A model generated the notes under the pieces. The model was not told the origin of the DNA. It was given only the letters and a program-made list of their open reading frames with translations, and did not search any database. Below, piece by piece: positions 59,695 to 64,000 of a stretch of 64,000 nt of DNA (position 1 is the stretch's first letter; each line of letters starts with the position of its first letter). The stretch covers positions 1 through 64,000 of the forward strand of contig CAJQHZ010000037.1 in assembly GCA_905478295.1 (NCBI GenBank). Direction: 5' to 3'. The position numbers were made by a program, and so were the translations under genes. This DNA comes from an uncultured Flavobacteriales bacterium (GTDB lineage Bacteria; Bacteroidota; Bacteroidia; Flavobacteriales; Schleiferiaceae).

Positions 59695-61367
59695 TAGAAT
59701 GTAATTTCGGATTCAATAACCTCGCCATCCCTCGAATAGCTGAGAGAAGTCGTATCCCCCTTCTTAAACGCGCCCAATGCTGTCATGTAGGCATAAATAT
59801 CGTCGATAGTAATGTCGCCAATCTTAAGGATGATGTCGCCCGCCTGCAAGCCTGCATTTGCACCAGGACGGCCTTCTGTTGCACCGTCTATTCTGAGTCC
59901 CGGACCACCGAAGAGGTAGTCGGGTATTACTCCCAAAGTCACAGAGAAGTTGGGCGTAGTCTTTTGTTCGGAGGATGTTGTTCGCTGAAAGCTCAAACCT
60001 TCATAGTTCGCTGAACGCGCAGTAATGGTGTACACCAAAGAAGCAAGTTTTGCCATGCCTTTATAATTGATCTTATCGGCGTCATCCGTGGGCTTATGGT
60101 AGTCATTGTGTGTTCCCGTGAAGAGGTGCAAGACGGGAATATCCTTATAATAAAAAGAGGTCTGGTCTGAGGGGCCTACGCCCGCTGGATCTTTCTTAAT
60201 GTCCAGTCCATGCACCCGGGTATCTAGAATTTCATTCCATTCCACAGCAGTTCCTGTTCCGGAAAGTTGAAGACGGTTATCGCGTAATCTGCCCACCATA
60301 TCACTATTAATCATGTATTCAATCCCCCTTAGAGGAAAGGTCGGATGGTTTGTCCAATATTTTGATCCGATCAAGCCCAATTCCTCAGCGCTGTAAAACT
60401 GTACTAAATAATTGTAATTCGTGTCTTGGCGTTTGGCGTAATAGCGCATAGCTTCCAACAGAAGCGTCGTTCCCGAACCGTTATCATCCGCACCGTTGTG
60501 AATGGCCGCGGGTCCTTTGTACAAACTATTTTCACCGCCCATTCCAAGGTGATCGTAATGTGCTCCAAGTACCACCGTTTTACGCTTGTTGTTGTGGATG
60601 TACCCAATCACATTATAGCCATCGCTAAAACGCTCGGACATATTAACCGCCATAACCGTTTTCAGTGAACGCTTCATGAGTTTAGCTGCCCATTTTTCGT
60701 TGCGTACGAAGAATATAGGTACTGCAAAACCGTTGATACTTTTAAAGAATTCTCGCGTATCCGAGGCTGTCCCTTCAGGGTTGATGAGCAGTACGCCAAC
60801 GGCGCCTTTTTCTACGAGATTGGTCACGCGTTCGTTCAAACTGTGGTATGCCGCGTAAGCGCTGTGCGGGTGTATTCCGTCTGGGGAACTGACATTCATG
60901 ACAGCGATTTTACCATTTACGTCCAGCCCTTCGAAATCATTATATGTACCGTCTTCTGTGGTGATGCCGTAGCCTACGTAAAGGGTTTTTGCTTCGGCCA
61001 GCCCTACTGTGGCACTGATAGATACTGGATAGAAATCTTCATGACCCTCTAAATGCGTTTTGCCTATCCATAGTTTGGTAGAAGCGTAGTTCACCTCAGC
61101 ATACTCTGGAACGGGAAACTTTTGGAAATAGCCGTTTTCACCCATAGGTTCAATGCCGTATTCCAACATTTTTCCCGCGATATAATCGCGAGCAACGTCT
61201 GCTTCAGGTGTACCAGGCTTGCGTCCTTTTAGCGCATCTGACGACAAGAAAAACAAGTCTTGCTCCATCCGCTTTGTAGCGCTCAAATCAATAGGGATTT
61301 CTTGGGCGTATACGCTGGCGGGAATGGCGGTCGTTAAAAGTAGAACTAGGGTAAGGAACTTGTTCAT
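59694..61367 (-). CDS. Secreted M28 family peptidase with C-terminal PDZ domain
   Basis: A 557-residue exported zinc aminopeptidase. Signal peptide ends VYAQE; a PA domain insert (about 130-235) precedes the M28 core with zinc ligands in GAHYDHLG, NGADDNGSG, YSAEELGLIGS and NSDMVGRL, and the late His in THNDYHKPTDDADK. A PDZ domain (about residues 470-557: LGVIPDYLFGGPGLRIDG ... GLQAGDIILKIGD) follows. Likely acts in the periplasm on peptides. First gene before gpsA; divergent from the flippase. Confidence 0.9.
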   Translation of the reverse strand: MNKFLTLVLLLTTAIPASVYAQEIPIDLSATKRMEQDLFFLSSDALKGRKPGTPEADVARDYIAGKMLEYGIEPMGENGYFQKFPVPEYAEVNYASTKLWIGKTHLEGHEDFYPVSISATVGLAEAKTLYVGYGITTEDGTYNDFEGLDVNGKIAVMNVSSPDGIHPHSAYAAYHSLNERVTNLVEKGAVGVLLINPEGTASDTREFFKSINGFAVPIFFVRNEKWAAKLMKRSLKTVMAVNMSERFSDGYNVIGYIHNNKRKTVVLGAHYDHLGMGGENSLYKGPAAIHNGADDNGSGTTLLLEAMRYYAKRQDTNYNYLVQFYSAEELGLIGSKYWTNHPTFPLRGIEYMINSDMVGRLRDNRLQLSGTGTAVEWNEILDTRVHGLDIKKDPAGVGPSDQTSFYYKDIPVLHLFTGTHNDYHKPTDDADKINYKGMAKLASLVYTITARSANYEGLSFQRTTSSEQKTTPNFSVTLGVIPDYLFGGPGLRIDGATEGRPGANAGLQAGDIILKIGDITIDDIYAYMTALGAFKKGDTTSLSYSRDGEVIESEITF

Positions 61368-61408
61368 GAGTTCATTTTTGATTCCCTACAAAGGTAGCGA
61401 CCAAAGAC

Positions 61409-61416
61409 TATATTTG
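61409..61416 (+). promoter_or_regulatory. -7 box upstream of the flippase gene
   Basis: TATATTTG matches TAnnTTTG exactly but ends 4 bases before the GTG at 61421. If used, the transcript would begin near 61423, so the ATG at 61433 would be the real start with almost no leader. No -33 element at normal spacing. Confidence 0.35.
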
Positions 61417-61420
61417 AAGT

Positions 61421-62875
61421 GTGAGCAACGGTATGAAAGCACTTGCTGGTCAAACGGCGATTTACGGCGTAAGCAGCATCTTAGGAAGGATGATCAATTT
61501 TTTATTGGTCCCCCTGCAGACTGCGGTCTTAAGCCAGTCTGCCTATGGTATTAACGTTGATTTTTATTCCCTTATAGCCTTCCTTATTGTAGTCGTCACC
61601 TTTGGAATGGAGACCGCGTATTTCAGATATTCTGAACAAGAAGGCTTTGACGAAGGCAAAGTTTTCGGAGCAGGACTGGCCATGATTGCGCTGGTTTTAG
61701 CCAGTTTGGGGCTCTTCGTTTTGCTTTTTCAAAATGAATTACTGCATTCCCTTCGGTGGGAAGAAACGCCGGAATACCTATACTTTTTTATGGCGATATT
61801 AGCCTTAGATGCCTTAAGCGCATTGCCTTTTGCTCGACTGCGGAGAACAAATAAAGCGGTCCGATTCGCTGGAATAAAATTGGCTTTGATCTTATCCAAT
61901 GTGTTGATCAACCTCTACATTTTCCTTCCGGCCTATTGGGAATTACACGGCAACGTAGGTTATTGGTCGCACGAAATGCGCGGGGTAGGCTACATTTTTG
62001 TTGCCAACTTTTGGGCAGCAGTCCTCATGTTCGCGCTGCTCCTACCCACCTTATTTCCATTACAACTCAATCTAGATAAGAAATACGTTAAAACCCTTTT
62101 AGTCTTTGGAATTCCACTTCTCATTGGAGGGCTGGCGGGTATTGCTAACGAGATGCTCGATCGCCAATTGCTGAAATACCTCCTTCCCAAGGAAAATGCA
62201 TACGCTGGAGTTGGAATCTATGGCGCGGTATATAAAATCTCTATCTTTTTAATCCTGTTCAATCAAGCTTTCCGCTATGCAGCGGAGCCGTTTTTCTTTA
62301 AAAATGCCAAAACAAAGGACGGACCAGAAAGGATGAGTACTGTCATGGATGTGTTCGCTTGGGTCATGTGCGTTGGATTCGTATTGATCATTTCGGGCCT
62401 CGATTACCTCAAGTTTTTCGTGGATGATAAGTTTTGGACTGGGCTCCATCTGGTTCCCATCTTGCTTTTAGCAAATGTCATTTTAGGCATCAATACCAAC
62501 CTAAACGTGTGGTATAAAGTGAGTGATAAAACAGTTTACGGCATCTACATCACTTTCGTGGGTTTAGTCATTACCGTTGTTGGTAATGTGGTTCTCATTC
62601 CCGTGTTAGGCATTCTTGGCGCAGCATGTACCACATTGGCTGCCTATTTTGCCATGTTTATTGCCAGTGTGTTGTGGGGCCGAAAACACTATCCGGTACC
62701 CTATAATTGGAGTAAAATAGGTGCCTTTGTCGGCTTCGCCTGCCTTGTGGTGTTTATCTTACATTATACGAATTGGGCCTCCGGTCCATTAAAAGTATTA
62801 GGCGGTATGGTCTACCTAGGAATAATGCTTTTTTGGGAACGAAACGGACTCCTTAAATTCGCAACAAAAAAATGA
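61421..62875 (+). CDS. Polysaccharide/lipid-linked oligosaccharide flippase (MVF/Wzx-like)
   Basis: Membrane protein of 484 residues (or 480 from the ATG at 61433) with about 13-14 helices of the MATE/Wzx-like MOP superfamily. N-terminus [25 protein letters not shown] is typical for O-antigen or lipid-linked flippases of Bacteroidota. It is expected to move lipid-linked sugar units across the inner membrane. Overlaps the dut start by ATGA; a nucleotidyltransferase gene follows. Confidence 0.85.
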   Translation: MSNGMKALAGQTAIYGVSSILGRMINFLLVPLQTAVLSQSAYGINVDFYSLIAFLIVVVTFGMETAYFRYSEQEGFDEGKVFGAGLAMIALVLASLGLFVLLFQNELLHSLRWEETPEYLYFFMAILALDALSALPFARLRRTNKAVRFAGIKLALILSNVLINLYIFLPAYWELHGNVGYWSHEMRGVGYIFVANFWAAVLMFALLLPTLFPLQLNLDKKYVKTLLVFGIPLLIGGLAGIANEMLDRQLLKYLLPKENAYAGVGIYGAVYKISIFLILFNQAFRYAAEPFFFKNAKTKDGPERMSTVMDVFAWVMCVGFVLIISGLDYLKFFVDDKFWTGLHLVPILLLANVILGINTNLNVWYKVSDKTVYGIYITFVGLVITVVGNVVLIPVLGILGAACTTLAAYFAMFIASVLWGRKHYPVPYNWSKIGAFVGFACLVVFILHYTNWASGPLKVLGGMVYLGIMLFWERNGLLKFATKK

Positions 62876-63306
62876 AGATCAACGTAATCTACAGTGGCAA
62901 GCACGAACTGCCGCAATTCGAAACCGCACAAAGTGCAGGTATGGATATCCGAGCGAATATCGATGCGCCCCTTACGCTGCAGCCAGGCGATTACACGCTC
63001 ATTCCCACAGGTATTCAGATGGCCCTTCCAGACGGCTTCGAAGCACAGGTACGCCCACGCAGCGGACTTGCCTTTAAACACGGAGTCACCGTATTGAACA
63101 GTCCTGGAACTATTGATGCCGACTACCGCGGAGACGTAGGTGTATTATTGATCAACCACGGCAAGCAACCTTTTGTCATTGAAGATGGCATGCGTATTGC
63201 ACAACTAGTGATCGCACAATACACCCAGTTCGATTGGACTGAGGTAAATGATTTAGATGAAACCGATCGTGGCGCCGGAGGATTTGGCAGCACGGGCAAA
63301 CAATAA
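62872..63306 (+). CDS. dut: Deoxyuridine 5'-triphosphate nucleotidohydrolase
   Basis: Trimeric dUTPase, 144 residues, with all five family motifs: AGMDIRANI (1), [11 protein letters not shown] (2), [17 protein letters not shown] (3), RIAQLVI (4) and the C-terminal GxGGFGSTG (5, [10 protein letters not shown]). Keeps uracil out of DNA and makes dUMP for thymidylate synthesis. Start overlaps the flippase stop by ATGA. Confidence 0.97.
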   Translation: MKINVIYSGKHELPQFETAQSAGMDIRANIDAPLTLQPGDYTLIPTGIQMALPDGFEAQVRPRSGLAFKHGVTVLNSPGTIDADYRGDVGVLLINHGKQPFVIEDGMRIAQLVIAQYTQFDWTEVNDLDETDRGAGGFGSTGKQ

Positions 63307-63333
63307 AAACCAACCAAAAAAACCTAAGAACAG

Positions 63334-64000
63334 ATGAAAATTATTGTCCCAATGGCCGGTCGCGGCTCGAGACTAAGACCACATACGCTAACCGTACCGA
63401 AACCGCTTATCCCTATCGCAGGAAAGCCTATTGTGCAGCGGTTGGTCGAGGATATTGTGAGCGTTTGTGGTGATAAAAAAGTGACCGAAATTGCCTTTAT
63501 CATTGGGGACTTCGGAGCTGAAGTGGAAGCCAATCTTATCAAAGTAGCCGAAGACCTCGGCGCGAAAGGAAGCATCTATTACCAAGACAAACCGCTCGGT
63601 ACTGCCCACGCCATTCACTGTGCCGCAGATAGTATGGACGATGAGATTGTAGTTGCCTTTGCAGATACCCTGTTCCGCGCAGATTTCACACTAGATACTG
63701 AAGCTGATTCTGTGATTTGGGTGAAGCAAGTGGACAATCCCTCTGCCTATGGCGTTGTTCAGTTTGGTGAAGATGGAACCATCAATAATTTCGTTGAAAA
63801 ACCGCAAGAGTTTGTTTCCGATAAAGCCATTATAGGTATCTATTATTTCAAAGATGGGCCAGGTTTGCGAAGCGAACTAAAGCACATTCTCGATAACAAT
63901 ATCATGGACAAGGGGGAATACCAACTCACCGATGCATTGAGCTCTTTACTTGCACAAGGGAAAGTATTCAAGCCCGGAACCGTGAACGACTGGATGGACT
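63334..64000 (+). CDS. Sugar-phosphate nucleotidyltransferase (3' partial)
   Basis: First 222 codons of a gene running past the window edge. The start, MKIIVPMAGRGSRLRPHTLT followed by VPKPLIPIAGKP, has the nucleotide-binding GxGxRLxPxT and PKP motifs of the GlmU/RmlA/Mpg group. Later segments (LGTAHAIHCA, FADTLF, VKQVDNPSAYGVV, FVEKPQEF) match sugar-phosphate nucleotidyltransferases. The sugar cannot be told from this half. Starts 28 bases after dut and belongs with the flippase in envelope-sugar synthesis. Confidence 0.85.
   Translation, partial: MKIIVPMAGRGSRLRPHTLTVPKPLIPIAGKPIVQRLVEDIVSVCGDKKVTEIAFIIGDFGAEVEANLIKVAEDLGAKGSIYYQDKPLGTAHAIHCAADSMDDEIVVAFADTLFRADFTLDTEADSVIWVKQVDNPSAYGVVQFGEDGTINNFVEKPQEFVSDKAIIGIYYFKDGPGLRSELKHILDNNIMDKGEYQLTDALSSLLAQGKVFKPGTVNDWMD

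Overview
This window is most likely chromosomal DNA of a marine, aerobic Bacteroidota, probably a Flavobacteriales of the Cryomorphaceae/Schleiferiaceae type. Three lines of evidence support this. There are type IX secretion C-terminal domains of both kinds (a type A sorting tail on the CotH protein, a type B gliding-associated tail on the 736-residue protein). There are dipeptidyl peptidases of families S9 and S46. Several promoters match the Bacteroidota pattern TAnnTTTG, and Shine-Dalgarno sequences are weak. TTG and GTG starts occur. No rRNA operon, CRISPR array or complete mobile element is present. The window cuts the first gene (an ABC-F ATPase) at its 5' end and the last (a sugar-phosphate nucleotidyltransferase) at its 3' end.

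Layout. 1-7.4 kb: ABC-F protein, a MacB/LolD-type ATPase and a secreted S9 peptidase, followed on the other strand by an S46 peptidase (DPP7-like) and two tandem Kazal-like lipoproteins. 7.4-14.3 kb (minus): 2-oxoglutarate dehydrogenase E2 and E1, a DUF2795 protein, a PduO-type cobalamin adenosyltransferase and a long PurF-like amidotransferase. 14.3-18.2 kb: a divergent 3-hydroxyanthranilate catabolic cluster (ACMSD and HAAO on minus; aminomuconate-semialdehyde dehydrogenase and oxalocrotonate decarboxylase on plus). 18.3-24.0 kb: an outer-membrane barrel, a membrane-anchored sensor-like protein, an operon of PII protein, ammonium transporter and porin, and a small conserved protein. 24.08 kb: tRNA-Ala(GGC).

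24.2-30.5 kb is an AT-rich accessory region. It holds seven same-orientation copies of the 3' end of one tyrosine-recombinase gene. Between them lie small cargo genes (a DUF6150 knot-family protein, lipoproteins, small membrane proteins, DUF2752, a zinc ribbon, SRPBCC). In every copy the integrase stop codon is near a fixed left edge while the other edge is ragged, which looks like a decayed cassette array built by repeated insertion. This is the most unusual part of the window.

30.6-46 kb: a secreted CotH-family protein, two DEAD-box helicases flanking a DUF1456 gene, YceI and a short Dxs, then a TetR-TolC-MFP-RND efflux operon. 46-64 kb: asnS, rpoN and a PAP2-like membrane protein; a large type IX-secreted protein; uvrC; a nitroreductase; a LolA-like/FtsX-permease/LolD-type ATPase operon; gpsA and an M28 peptidase with PDZ domain; and a flippase, dUTPase and nucleotidyltransferase operon.
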